16,453 bases of DNA from Parvularcula sp964484475. Lineage in GTDB: Bacteria > Pseudomonadota > Alphaproteobacteria > Caulobacterales > Parvularculaceae. The stretch covers positions 1 to 16,453 of the forward strand of contig CAZAFU010000058.1 of the NCBI GenBank assembly GCA_964484475.1, in the 5' to 3' direction. The position numbers and the translations under genes were made by a program. This document shows positions 1 through 6,982 of this stretch, piece after piece (within the stretch, counting starts at the first letter, position 1; the number at the start of each line of letters is the position of its first letter). Below the pieces are notes generated by a model, which was given only the letters and a program-made list of their open reading frames with translations, was not told the origin of the DNA and made no database searches.

Positions 1-29
1 CCGGTTTCAAATCTGGGCCTCCTGCGGGT

Positions 30-49
30 GATGTTCCGGTGAGAACATC
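30..49. repeat. 7-bp inverted repeat at the window edge
   Basis: GATGTTC (30-36) and GAACATC (43-49) form a perfect 7-bp stem with a 6-nt loop. It lies about 50 bp past the stop of the minus-strand serine hydrolase gene, so it could act as a weak transcription end. No T-run follows on either strand, so calling it a terminator would be a guess. Confidence 0.3.
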
Positions 50-97
50 GAGCCCACAGGCTGGCTTTGCGCGGGGGCGGGCCATGGCGAGCGCCAT

Positions 98-1411
98 TCA
101 GGAAGGGTCCCGGGCGGCTTTACCCTGCGCGTTCACCTCCACTGCCCGGGGAAGGAACGCTTCCAGCAGCTCCACGTAGACGTCGGCGAAGGCGAAGAAA
201 TCTTCCGTCCTCACATTGGCAGCGAGCGCGACCGCAACGCCGTATTCGGGCACCACCATCAGCCAGGCCTGGGAGCCCTTCGACACGCCGCCATGGTTCA
301 GATGGACGACGTCGCCGACGCTCCCGATCGGCCAGGAACTGCGCCGCCAGCCCAGAGCGTAGCCCTGCGGGTTCGCCGATCCGTCCAGAAGAGCAACCGG
401 CGTGAAGAACTCTTCCCTGAGGTCCGGGCTTACGTAGCCGTCATCAAGCCACGCCGCGCCGAGGCGTGCGAGGTCGGATGGCGTCGCCGTCCAGCCGCCG
501 CCGGGGAGCTTTTGCGACAGGTCCACACGGCGCCATGTTGCCACATGGGTGATCCGAGGCTCTTCCCTGACGCCCGAAGGGCCCTGGCGCCGCGCCTGGT
601 AGAATGAGGCGCGCTCCGAACCGGGCGCCGCCGCATCGTGGTCTGGGACCAGCGAAGAGAGGCCGAGCGGCGAAGCGACCCGGTCCCGCATCAGTTCGGC
701 ATAGGAAGACCCAGCCGCCTCCTGCAGGACGCAGGCGAGCAGGACCGTGCCGAAACTCGTGTACCCGAACGTCTCACCGGGCCTGCCGATGAGACCCGAG
801 CCGTCGAAGAGGTCCGTCGCCTCGCACGGATCCGCCAGACGTCCACGGAGGCTGAGGCTACGGTAGTAGCCAATGCGATCGGTGTTCTCCTCATAGCCGG
901 GGAGGCCCCCCGTATGCGACGCGAGCTGCCGCAACGTGATGTCACCCCAGTCCGCTCTTCGGAGTTCCGGCACGTAGGTCCCGATGGGCTCGTCGAGTTC
1001 GACGGTCCCTTCACCGGCGAGCCGCGCGAGGAGGGTCGCCGTCACGGCCTTTGAGGTCGAGCCGATGCGGTAGGCCGTGTCCGCAGACGCTGCCGACGCG
1101 TCCGCGACATCTCGCAGTCCAGCACCGCCGGCCCACACGAGTTCGCCATCCACCGCGACCGCAGCGGCGAGGCTGGGCAGGCCGACGGCCCGCCGCCTAG
1201 CCTCAAGCGCGCGCAGGGCCTCCCCGGCGGCCGCTGCATAATCATCGTCGTGCACATGGGAGTAGGCCGGTACGGCCTCGGGCACGATGTCCCAGCCGAA
1301 TGGCAGCCGCCATGTCTCGAACTGGTTCGAGCCGAAACCGTAAAGTGGCCACGCAAACCAGGCAGCGGCAACCACCAGCGCCGCTGCGACCCCCAATTTC
1401 ACCTTGCCCAT
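98..1411 (-). CDS. Membrane-anchored serine hydrolase, class C beta-lactamase/PBP-like fold
   Basis: The 437-residue protein belongs to the beta-lactamase (PF00144) superfamily of serine hydrolases. Residues about 5-25 form one hydrophobic N-terminal segment, read as a signal anchor, so the catalytic domain should be periplasmic. Three family motifs are visible: S118-T-S-K121 with the nucleophile serine and general-base lysine, Y217-T-S219 in the position of Y-x-N, and H373-G-G375 in the position of the KTG/HxG box. A clear AGGAGG six bases before the ATG at 1411 fixes the start. The gene is divergent from the peptidase gene at 1670, with about 260 bp between them. Members of this family include esterases, D-aminopeptidases and peptidoglycan enzymes, so the substrate cannot be named. 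Ser in place of Asn in the second motif argues against a true beta-lactamase (inference). Confidence 0.9.
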   Translation of the reverse strand: MGKVKLGVAAALVVAAAWFAWPLYGFGSNQFETWRLPFGWDIVPEAVPAYSHVHDDDYAAAAGEALRALEARRRAVGLPSLAAAVAVDGELVWAGGAGLRDVADASAASADTAYRIGSTSKAVTATLLARLAGEGTVELDEPIGTYVPELRRADWGDITLRQLASHTGGLPGYEENTDRIGYYRSLSLRGRLADPCEATDLFDGSGLIGRPGETFGYTSFGTVLLACVLQEAAGSSYAELMRDRVASPLGLSSLVPDHDAAAPGSERASFYQARRQGPSGVREEPRITHVATWRRVDLSQKLPGGGWTATPSDLARLGAAWLDDGYVSPDLREEFFTPVALLDGSANPQGYALGWRRSSWPIGSVGDVVHLNHGGVSKGSQAWLMVVPEYGVAVALAANVRTEDFFAFADVYVELLEAFLPRAVEVNAQGKAARDPS

Positions 1412-1669
1412 CGGTGCCTCCTGGATCGAAGGCTACTCTTGGTCGGAAGGAAACAACAAGGCCGGGATCTCGCCTCCAGGCTGCCCGCCGCGACAGCAGC
1501 TGTCAGGTCCGTTCGGTCGGCCCGCACATGACCGTGACCCCGCAAATTTCAAACCGGGACACAAGCTGAGCCCCGCGGCACTTGCTCGCGGCGGGTTGCC
1601 CGTTACTCTCCCGGCCGGATCAAGAGAAAACGCCCGCGGCCGGAGGCTGCGCCACACAAGGACGAAGCC

Positions 1670-3418
1670 ATGACCACCCCTCCCTCTCGCCTTCTCGCCC
1701 TTGCCATCCTGACGGCCGCGGCGGCCGGCTGCGGCGATGCGGGCAAGCCCACCGAGCCCCGCGAGGCTGCCATGCCCGACCCCACGATCGACAGCACGAG
1801 CGATACGATGGAGACAGAACTCGAGGAGATCTACGCCGCGCCCGCCGGGGACCTGCGGGCGATGCGCGACCAGTTCGCACGAATCGAGATGAACCCCGAC
1901 ACCTCGTTCCTCTCGGACAATGAGCGCGAGGTCGTGAACCTCCTCATCGACGCCGCCGAGATGATGAACGAGATCTACTTGCGCCAACTCAGCGAGGATA
2001 ACCCCGACTGGCGTGCCGAGATCGCCTCTGGCGACCTCTCCCAGCGCGACCAGCTCCTCGATCTTTTCGACCTCCATTTCGGCGTCTGGGACAGCCTCGA
2101 TCACAACAAACCGTTCTACCGCTCGGAGGAGCGTCCAGCAGGAGCGGGCTTCTATCCGGGTGACATCGACAAGTCGGAATTCGAGGCTTGGCTCGAGGAC
2201 AACCCCGATGACGAGGACGCTTTCACCTCACCTTACACGGTCATCAGGCGGACCGAGGAGGGCGGGCTCATCGCGGTGCCCTATTCCACGGCCTACGCCC
2301 GGTGGCTCGAGCCTGCAGCCGAAAAGCTGCGCGAGGCAGCGGCTCTCACCGAAAACCAGAGCCTGAAGCGCTTTCTCGAGCTGCGGGCGGAAAGTTTCCT
2401 TACCGACGATTATTACCAGAGCGAGATGGCGTGGATGGATCTCGAAGGCCCGATCGAAATCGCGATCGGCCCCTACGAGGTCTATGATGATGGCCTGTTC
2501 GGCATGAAGACCGCCTTCGAGGCCTTCGTCACGGTCAAGAACCCCGAGGAGAGCGCGGCCCTCGACAAGTACAAGGGGATGTTGCGCGACATGGAAGAGA
2601 ACCTTCCGGTGCCCGACGAATACAAGAACTTCAAGCGCGGCTTCGAGAGCCCCATCGCGGTGGTCGATCAGGTCCACGGCGGCGGCGACAACGTGCCGGG
2701 CGTCCAGACGATCGCCTTCAACCTGCCCAATGACGAGCGGGTGCGTGAGGCGAAGGGCGCGAAGAAGGTCCTGCTCAACAACGTCATGGGCGCAAAGTTC
2801 GACCGCATCCTCGCGCCCCTCGCGGGCCGGGTCCTGGTGGGAGAGCAGGCCGACCTCCTCATGCAGAAATACATGGGCGTGAACACGCTCTTCCACGAGC
2901 TCAGCCACTCCCTCGGGCCGGGCACCATCACGGTGGACGGCGAAGAGACCACGGTGAACGCTCAGCTCAAGGAACGGTATTCCGCGCTGGAAGAGGGCAA
3001 GGCCGACGTCATGGGTGCCTACAACATCCTTTACATGATGGAACGCGGAGAGCTGCCCGCGACAGAGAAGGAGAACTTCCTCGCCACCTATTTTGCGGGG
3101 CTCTTCCGCTCCATGCGCTTCGGCATCGGCGAGGCTCACGGCAAGGGCGCGGCCTTCCAGTACAGTTTCTACAAGGAAGCGGGCGCCTTCGAGATCGATG
3201 AGGACACCGGCCTCATCCGCGTGGATTTCGACACTCTCGAAGAGGCGATCCGCGAACTGACGGCAAAGGTGGTGATGATCCAGGGCGACGGCGACTACGA
3301 GGGGGCCGGCGAATTCCTGGACGGATACGGCGTCCTCGACGCGGAAGCCGAGCGCATCATCGTCAGCATGGAAGGCATCCCGGTGGACATCCAGCCCGTC
3401 TATCCTTCTCAAATCTGA
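1670..3418 (+). CDS. M49-like (dipeptidyl-peptidase III family) zinc metallopeptidase lipoprotein
   Basis: The 582-residue protein has a lipoprotein signal: a hydrophobic stretch at residues 8-20 ending in A-A-G-C, with Cys21 the likely lipidated residue. That places it in the periplasm, attached to a membrane. The zinc site is H409-E-L-S-H413, with E442 in the E-E-G-K-A-D box as probable third ligand. DPP III enzymes have the same arrangement, with an EECRA-type box about 50 residues after the His motif in the human enzyme. A G-P-Y-E-x-Y segment also fits the family. Most DPP III enzymes have a six-residue HExxGH motif; here it is the five-residue form. Bacterial homologues are often annotated simply as DPP III family or Zn-dependent hydrolases. 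The start follows an AAGGA-type site seven to eight bases upstream. It appears monocistronic, with a GC-rich hairpin just past the stop. Peptidase class is well supported; the substrate is unknown. Confidence 0.85.
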   Translation: MTTPPSRLLALAILTAAAAGCGDAGKPTEPREAAMPDPTIDSTSDTMETELEEIYAAPAGDLRAMRDQFARIEMNPDTSFLSDNEREVVNLLIDAAEMMNEIYLRQLSEDNPDWRAEIASGDLSQRDQLLDLFDLHFGVWDSLDHNKPFYRSEERPAGAGFYPGDIDKSEFEAWLEDNPDDEDAFTSPYTVIRRTEEGGLIAVPYSTAYARWLEPAAEKLREAAALTENQSLKRFLELRAESFLTDDYYQSEMAWMDLEGPIEIAIGPYEVYDDGLFGMKTAFEAFVTVKNPEESAALDKYKGMLRDMEENLPVPDEYKNFKRGFESPIAVVDQVHGGGDNVPGVQTIAFNLPNDERVREAKGAKKVLLNNVMGAKFDRILAPLAGRVLVGEQADLLMQKYMGVNTLFHELSHSLGPGTITVDGEETTVNAQLKERYSALEEGKADVMGAYNILYMMERGELPATEKENFLATYFAGLFRSMRFGIGEAHGKGAAFQYSFYKEAGAFEIDEDTGLIRVDFDTLEEAIRELTAKVVMIQGDGDYEGAGEFLDGYGVLDAEAERIIVSMEGIPVDIQPVYPSQI

Positions 3419-3425
3419 TCGAAGC

Positions 3426-3449
3426 GGCGGGCCGCCCGAGGGGCCCGCC
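3426..3449. terminator. GC-rich hairpin after the M49-like gene
   Basis: GGCGGGCC (3426-3433) pairs perfectly with GGCCCGCC (3442-3449) across an 8-nt loop, starting 8 bp after the stop codon. It has no T-run, so it is either a weak intrinsic terminator or a 3'-end-stabilising hairpin. Confidence 0.5.
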
Positions 3450-3460
3450 GACCGCCATGG

Positions 3461-3474
3461 CCTGAAGCTTCAGG
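3461..3474. repeat. 14-bp perfect palindrome
   Basis: CCTGAAGCTTCAGG is perfectly self-complementary and sits 43 bp after the peptidase stop. Allowing one bulged G, pairing extends by two more base pairs (GG at 3459-3460 with CC at 3476-3477). It could be a second 3' hairpin or a protein-binding site. Nothing else in the window shares the sequence. Confidence 0.5.
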
Positions 3475-3755
3475 GCCGCGAAGGCTTTCCGAACGGCCAA
3501 GAGGCCCGCGGGACGCGAAGACGTTTCGAAAGATTGTCAACGATCCGGAGATGACGAGAAACACCCGGGGGCCTCGCGCTATCCGTTCACGGCGAACCAC
3601 CTCCGTGCCCGCGGGGCCGGCTCCGGGATGGACGGTCCGCAGGCTGAACTCCCCTTTTTCGGGACCATGGAACGCGGCCAGCTCGCCGGAATTTCGGGCT
3701 TGGTATCGAGAACGGAGCTGCCGACGAAGCTTGCAAATTTCACCGAGCCCATCTA
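3475..3755. other. Stretch without a supportable gene
   Basis: No reading frame here has a convincing start, ribosome site or protein-like composition. The short frames crossing it are arginine- and proline-rich, as expected of antisense GC-rich DNA. The right end holds a TTGCAA at 3731-3736 and a locally AT-rich patch leading into the operator-like palindrome, so the promoter of the downstream operon probably lies at about 3730-3770. Confidence 0.5.
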
Positions 3756-3769
3756 GTTACCATGATAAC
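3756..3769. promoter_or_regulatory. Candidate MarR operator upstream of the ABM-MarR operon
   Basis: GTTACCATGATAAC is a 14-bp near-palindrome with 12 of 14 positions symmetric. It lies 16 bp before the first gene of the operon and inside an AT-rich promoter-like patch. MarR-family dimers typically bind short palindromes of this size and often repress their own operons, and a MarR gene is the second gene here. The assignment is inference from position and symmetry. The ATG at 3762 falls inside this palindrome, which argues against it being the translation start. Confidence 0.5.
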
Positions 3770-3785
3770 CAAAAACGGAGTCTCC

Positions 3786-4091
3786 ATGCCCGATCGCCTG
3801 ACCGTTTTCGCCACGATCTACCCCAAGAAAGCCCACAGGGCGGAAGCAGAGGCCGCAATCCTCCAAATCATGGAGCCTACCCGCGCCGAGGCGGGATGCC
3901 GGCGGTTCGACCTTCTCCGCCAGGCGGGTGACGAGGAGAAGCTCTATCTCCTCGAAGAGTGGGACGACGATGCAGCCCTCGAGCAGCACTACGCGATGGA
4001 CTACACGCGCGCGGTCTTCGCCCGCTACGAGGCATGGCTCGATAGGCCTGTGGAGGTCGTCAAACTGCGCAAGGTTGCGGAAGGAGCCTAG
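3786..4091 (+). CDS. Antibiotic biosynthesis monooxygenase (ABM) domain protein
   Basis: The 101-residue protein matches the single-domain ABM fold (PF03992). It begins with a beta strand (LTVFATIYPKK), then a helix, then R-A-E-x-G-C-R-R-F-D-L and the typical Y-L-L-E-E-W-D-D-x-A-A-L-x-x-H segment. Members are dimeric ferredoxin-like proteins that oxidise quinols or polyketides, degrade haem, or act in stress response; which applies here cannot be told. I chose the ATG at 3786 because GGAG lies five bases upstream; the in-frame ATG at 3762 lacks a ribosome site and lies in the operator-like palindrome. The stop is six bases before the MarR start, whose AAGGAG lies inside the last codons of this gene, suggesting translational coupling. 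Confidence 0.85.
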   Translation: MPDRLTVFATIYPKKAHRAEAEAAILQIMEPTRAEAGCRRFDLLRQAGDEEKLYLLEEWDDDAALEQHYAMDYTRAVFARYEAWLDRPVEVVKLRKVAEGA

Positions 4092-4097
4092 TTCGTC

Positions 4098-4529
4098 GTG
4101 TTCTTCCTGAAGGACCTTCCGACCCGGGAGATGGTGAACCGCTACGCCCGCCGCTACAGCGCGCCGGCAGAAGAGGTTCTCTCCGCCCTCACCCTGATGC
4201 GCGAAGCGAGCCTTCGGCTCAGGCGGCTGGAGGCCTATTTCGCCGAGCACGGGTTCTCGCAACTTCGCTTCCTGATCCTGATCGTCATCGACCGGGAGCC
4301 GGAACGTAACGGGCTCTCGCTATCCGAGCTGGTGGAACGGCTCGATGTTTCAAAGCCCGTCCTGACACGGACGGTGAAAGGGCTCCACGAAGAGGGGCTG
4401 ATCGCGGTTTGCGATACCGAAGCCGACCGGCGCCGCAAGATACTCACCCTGACATCGAACGGCGGGGAGCGGCTCGCTGCGCTTCTTCCCGGCTACTTTC
4501 GCATTCTCACCGAGACGGCGCCCTCATGA
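4098..4529 (+). CDS. MarR-family transcriptional regulator
   Basis: The 143-residue protein has a MarR winged-helix layout: an N-terminal dimerisation helix, a helix-turn-helix around L-S-E-L-V-E-R-L-D-V-S-K-P-V-L-T-R (about residues 75-92), and the wing signature D-x-x-A-D-R-R-R-K-I-L-x-L-T. It should bind DNA as a dimer and release it on binding a small phenolic or oxidant ligand, as usual in this family. The start is GTG, with AAGGAG 11 bases upstream inside the preceding gene. No other start fits as well. Its stop overlaps the next ATG by 4 bp (ATGA). The palindrome at 3756-3769 is the natural candidate for its binding site, giving a self-regulated three-gene operon. Confidence 0.9.
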   Translation: MFFLKDLPTREMVNRYARRYSAPAEEVLSALTLMREASLRLRRLEAYFAEHGFSQLRFLILIVIDREPERNGLSLSELVERLDVSKPVLTRTVKGLHEEGLIAVCDTEADRRRKILTLTSNGGERLAALLPGYFRILTETAPS

Positions 4530-4744
4530 AGGAAATCGTGATCCGCTCGTTGATCGTATGGGTTTTCGTCTGGCCCATCGTGACCGGTTTCCTTCTTTGC
4601 GTGAACTGGCTGGGTCTTGCGTGGCCGATGCCGCTCCAGACCTTCATTCTGTCGGGCGTTCTGGTTCCGATGATCGGCCTGATTATCGCGCCGAGGGCTG
4701 CGAAGGCAGCAGCCGCGATCTGCCGAAGCGGGACGATAGAATAA
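4526..4744 (+). CDS. Small two-helix inner-membrane protein of unknown function
   Basis: The 72-residue protein has two hydrophobic segments, about residues 5-30 and 37-55, separated by a short Trp/Pro-containing loop, and a basic C-terminal tail. This suggests an inner-membrane hairpin with both ends in the cytoplasm. The size and pattern resemble small DUF2798-like membrane proteins, but I cannot assign it with confidence. The ATG overlaps the MarR stop (ATGA), so it is the third gene of the ABM-MarR operon and is probably co-translated. The operon ends at a strong terminator three bases past the stop. A transport or tolerance role for the MarR ligand is only a guess. Confidence 0.75.
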   Translation: MKEIVIRSLIVWVFVWPIVTGFLLCVNWLGLAWPMPLQTFILSGVLVPMIGLIIAPRAAKAAAAICRSGTIE

Positions 4745-4746
4745 CA

Positions 4747-4774
4747 AAAAGGGGCCCCGGGGAGGGCCCCTTTT
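4747..4774. terminator. Strong bidirectional intrinsic terminator
   Basis: AAAAGGGGCCC (4747-4757) pairs perfectly over 11 bp with GGGCCCCTTTT (4764-4774), with a 6-nt loop. Read on the plus strand it ends in four T; read on the minus strand it ends in five T. It sits between the convergent ends of the ABM-MarR operon and ftsZ and can end both transcripts. Confidence 0.92.
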
Positions 4775-4796
4775 CGCTCTCACATCAGCCTGGCCG

Positions 4797-6155
4797 TCAG
4801 TTCCGGCGCAGGAAGGCGGGGACTTCGACCTCGTCGTCATCATCGGTCAGCGGCTTGGCTGACGGCGTACGGCGGGGCGGTTGCTGGGCCTGTTCCTTGC
4901 CCGGCTTGAAGGTCTCGCGCAGGATGCCCATCGCCGTTTCGAGGGTCGAATTCTGGCGCGTCTGGCGGAAGGGGTTCTGGCGGGCCGCGGGCTGCTGGGC
5001 CTCACCGGCACCGGCATCTTCTGTCAGCATACGGCGAATGCGTTCGTGGACATCGCCGACCGGATTGCCTTCGAGGTCCCGGGCTGCGGTTGCTGCGGCT
5101 GCGACCTGCGGCTCCTCGTCATGGACGACCCGGGGCGTGGGTGCTTCGGCGGCCTTCGGTGCCGGAACGGTCTGCTGAAGGACGATCTCTTCGCCGTCGA
5201 TCCCGGTCGCGACCACCGAGACACGGATCGTGCCTTCCATGGACTGGTCGAAGGTCGATCCGACGATGATATTCGCGTCCGGATCGACTTCCGCGCGGAT
5301 AGCATTCGCCGCCTCGTCCACTTCGAAGAGCTTGAGGTCGAGGCCCCCAGTGATGTTGATGAGGACTCCCTTGGCGCCCTTGAGCGAAGTCTCGTCGAGG
5401 AGCGGGTTGGAGATGGCAGCAGCGGCTGCGACCGAGGCACGGTCCTCGCCCTGGCTTTCGCCGGTGCCCATCATGGCCTTGCCCATCTCGCTCATCACCG
5501 TACGGACGTCGGCGAAGTCGAGGTTCACGTGACCGGGCACGATCATCAGGTCGGTGATGCCCCGGACGCCCGAGTAGAGCACTTCGTCGGCCATGGCGAA
5601 GGCGTCGGCGAAGGTGGTGTTGGCGTCCGCGAGGCGGAAAAGGTTCTGGTTCGGAATGATGATCAGGGTGTCGACATGGCGCGCGAGCTCGTCGATGCCC
5701 TCATCGGCGATCCGCATACGCCGCTGCCCCTCGAAGGCGAAGGGCTTCGTCACGACGCCGACCGTCAGGATACCAAGGTCGCGCGCTGCCTTCGCTATGA
5801 CGGGCGCGGCGCCGGTGCCGGTGCCGCCGCCCATGCCTGCGGTGATGAAGAGCATGTTCGCCCCTTCAAGGGCGTTCATCACGTCCTCGAGGCTTTCCTC
5901 GGCCGCGGCCTCGCCGATCTGGGGCCTCGACCCGGCCCCAAGGCCCTGGGTCACCCCGGTGCCGAGCTGGATCTTGGTGTCCGCCTTCGACAGCCCGACA
6001 GCCTGCGCGTCGGTATTGGCACAGACGAAATGGACACCGTCGAGGTTCGAGGTGATCATGTTGTTGACGGCATTGCCGCCGGCGCCGCCCACGCCGATGA
6101 CGACGATCTTGGGCTTGAGCTCGGCCGAAGTCGGAGCGGAGAGGTTGAGCGGCAT
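4797..6155 (-). CDS. ftsZ: Cell division GTPase FtsZ
   Basis: FtsZ polymerises with GTP into the cytoplasmic division ring. The 452-residue protein is complete: a Rossmann-like start (I-G-V-G-G-A-G-G-N at 20-28), the tubulin signature G-M-G-G-G-T-G-T-G-A at 107-116, the T7 loop N211-L-D-F-A-D-V that completes GTP hydrolysis across the subunit interface, a Pro/Ala/Gln-rich linker from about 320 to 435, and an acidic C-terminal peptide ending V-P-A-F-L-R-R-N, which in other FtsZ proteins binds FtsA and other partners. The conserved core is alphaproteobacterial in style (F-A-D-A-F-A-M-A-D-E-V-L-Y-S-G-V). The ATG at 6155 has only a weak GGGGAC upstream. Unusually, it is flanked by unrelated genes rather than ftsQ, ftsA or lpxC. 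Because it keeps all functional parts it may be the main division FtsZ, moved from the cluster. A CtrA-like box lies 53-68 bp upstream. Confidence 0.97.
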   Translation of the reverse strand: MPLNLSAPTSAELKPKIVVIGVGGAGGNAVNNMITSNLDGVHFVCANTDAQAVGLSKADTKIQLGTGVTQGLGAGSRPQIGEAAAEESLEDVMNALEGANMLFITAGMGGGTGTGAAPVIAKAARDLGILTVGVVTKPFAFEGQRRMRIADEGIDELARHVDTLIIIPNQNLFRLADANTTFADAFAMADEVLYSGVRGITDLMIVPGHVNLDFADVRTVMSEMGKAMMGTGESQGEDRASVAAAAAISNPLLDETSLKGAKGVLINITGGLDLKLFEVDEAANAIRAEVDPDANIIVGSTFDQSMEGTIRVSVVATGIDGEEIVLQQTVPAPKAAEAPTPRVVHDEEPQVAAAATAARDLEGNPVGDVHERIRRMLTEDAGAGEAQQPAARQNPFRQTRQNSTLETAMGILRETFKPGKEQAQQPPRRTPSAKPLTDDDDEVEVPAFLRRN

Positions 6156-6207
6156 GGTACATGTCCCCGGACTGATGCGATGAGGGTTAAAACATCGGTC
6201 ACGAGGG

Positions 6208-6223
6208 TTAGCGGGTCGTTAAC
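6208..6223 (+). promoter_or_regulatory. CtrA-like box upstream of ftsZ
   Basis: TTAG-N7-TTAAC (TTAG at 6208-6211, TTAAC at 6219-6223) differs by one base from the CtrA consensus TTAA-N7-TTAAC. A further TTAA half-site lies at 6187-6190. In Caulobacter, CtrA represses ftsZ directly, so this position is biologically sensible. The site is between divergent genes and could also affect the flavoprotein at 6299. Assignment is by motif and context only. Confidence 0.5.
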
Positions 6224-6298
6224 GCCGGTAACTTTTTCGCCGAAAACGTGCAGCACACGCAGCGGGACTCCCATGCCGGACCGCGCTACCTTCGGCCC

Positions 6299-6982
6299 AT
6301 GTCAGAGCCGACCCACATCCCCCTCGCCGAACTCCATTCGCCCAGCGCTTTCAAGGACGAAGAGCGCATCGACATGGCCCGGCGCTTCCTCGAGCGCATG
6401 AAGACCCGGCATACGATCCGCGACTTCTCCCGGGCACCCGTTTCACGGGAGCTGGTGGAGATCGCGATCGAGACCGCCGGCCGCGCACCCTCCGGCGCTA
6501 ACCATCAGCCGTGGTTCTTTGCCGTGGTCGAGAGCTCCGGGGTCAAGCGCAAGATCCGCGAAGCAGCCGAGGAGGAGGAACGTGCCTTCTACGGCGGCAA
6601 GGCGGGCGAGGAATGGCTCGGTGCCCTCGCGCCCATCGGTACGGATGCCGAAAAACCCTTCCTCGAAACCGCGCCCTATCTCATCGTCTGCTTTGCCCAG
6701 AAACGCGGCGGGATCGACGAAGGCGAGGACCGCAAGAACTACTACGTCACCGAGAGCGCCGGCCTCGCCTGCGGCTTCCTCCTGGCAAGCCTGCACCAGG
6801 CGGGGCTCGCCACCCTCACCCATACGCCGAACCCCATGCGGTTCCTGAACGAGACCCTCGGCCGTCCGCCCACCGAGAAGCCCCTGATGATCATCGTCGT
6901 CGGACACCCATCGGAGGACGCCACCGTTCCCCGCCATGCCCTGCGGAAGAAACGCCTCGACCAGATCATGAAAGTCTACTGA
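6299..6982 (+). CDS. Nitroreductase-fold flavoprotein, iodotyrosine deiodinase (halotyrosine dehalogenase)-like
   Basis: The 227-residue protein is of the FMN-dependent nitroreductase superfamily, with R-H-T-I-R-D-F at 37-43 and A-P-S-G-A-N-H-Q-P-W at 63-72 near the flavin. It follows mammalian iodotyrosine deiodinase (IYD) over most of its length, including E-E-E-E at 91-94, Y-L-I-V near the middle, the late L-G-R-P-x-x-E-K segment and a C-terminal L-D-Q-I-M. The IYD residues that clamp the zwitterion of iodotyrosine (human E157, Y161, K182) fall at E94, Y98 and K119 with identical spacing of 4 and 21. That argues for reductive dehalogenation of halotyrosines rather than generic nitroreduction. 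The start is the ATG at 6299; a GTG at 6248 would add 17 residues of no family character. Neither has a clear ribosome site. It is divergent from ftsZ and appears to be alone. Confidence 0.88.
   Translation: MSEPTHIPLAELHSPSAFKDEERIDMARRFLERMKTRHTIRDFSRAPVSRELVEIAIETAGRAPSGANHQPWFFAVVESSGVKRKIREAAEEEERAFYGGKAGEEWLGALAPIGTDAEKPFLETAPYLIVCFAQKRGGIDEGEDRKNYYVTESAGLACGFLLASLHQAGLATLTHTPNPMRFLNETLGRPPTEKPLMIIVVGHPSEDATVPRHALRKKRLDQIMKVY

Noticed and set aside
30..49. GTTC-N6-GAAC read as a LexA box
   Set aside because: Alphaproteobacterial LexA boxes are GTTC-N7-GTTC direct repeats; orientation and spacing differ, and it lies past a gene end rather than before a start.
1433..2104. 223-codon minus-strand frame overlapping the start of the peptidase gene
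   Set aside because: No ribosome site, low-complexity ends, and it conflicts with the lipoprotein start.
2228..3412. 394-codon minus-strand frame opposite the M49-like peptidase
   Set aside because: The plus strand encodes a zinc peptidase with motifs; the minus frame is a GC-rich shadow without domain or ribosome site.
4881..6401. 506-codon open frame on the plus strand opposite ftsZ
   Set aside because: It is antisense to the unmistakable ftsZ gene, has shadow composition rich in Gly, Arg, Asp and His, and no recognisable domain.
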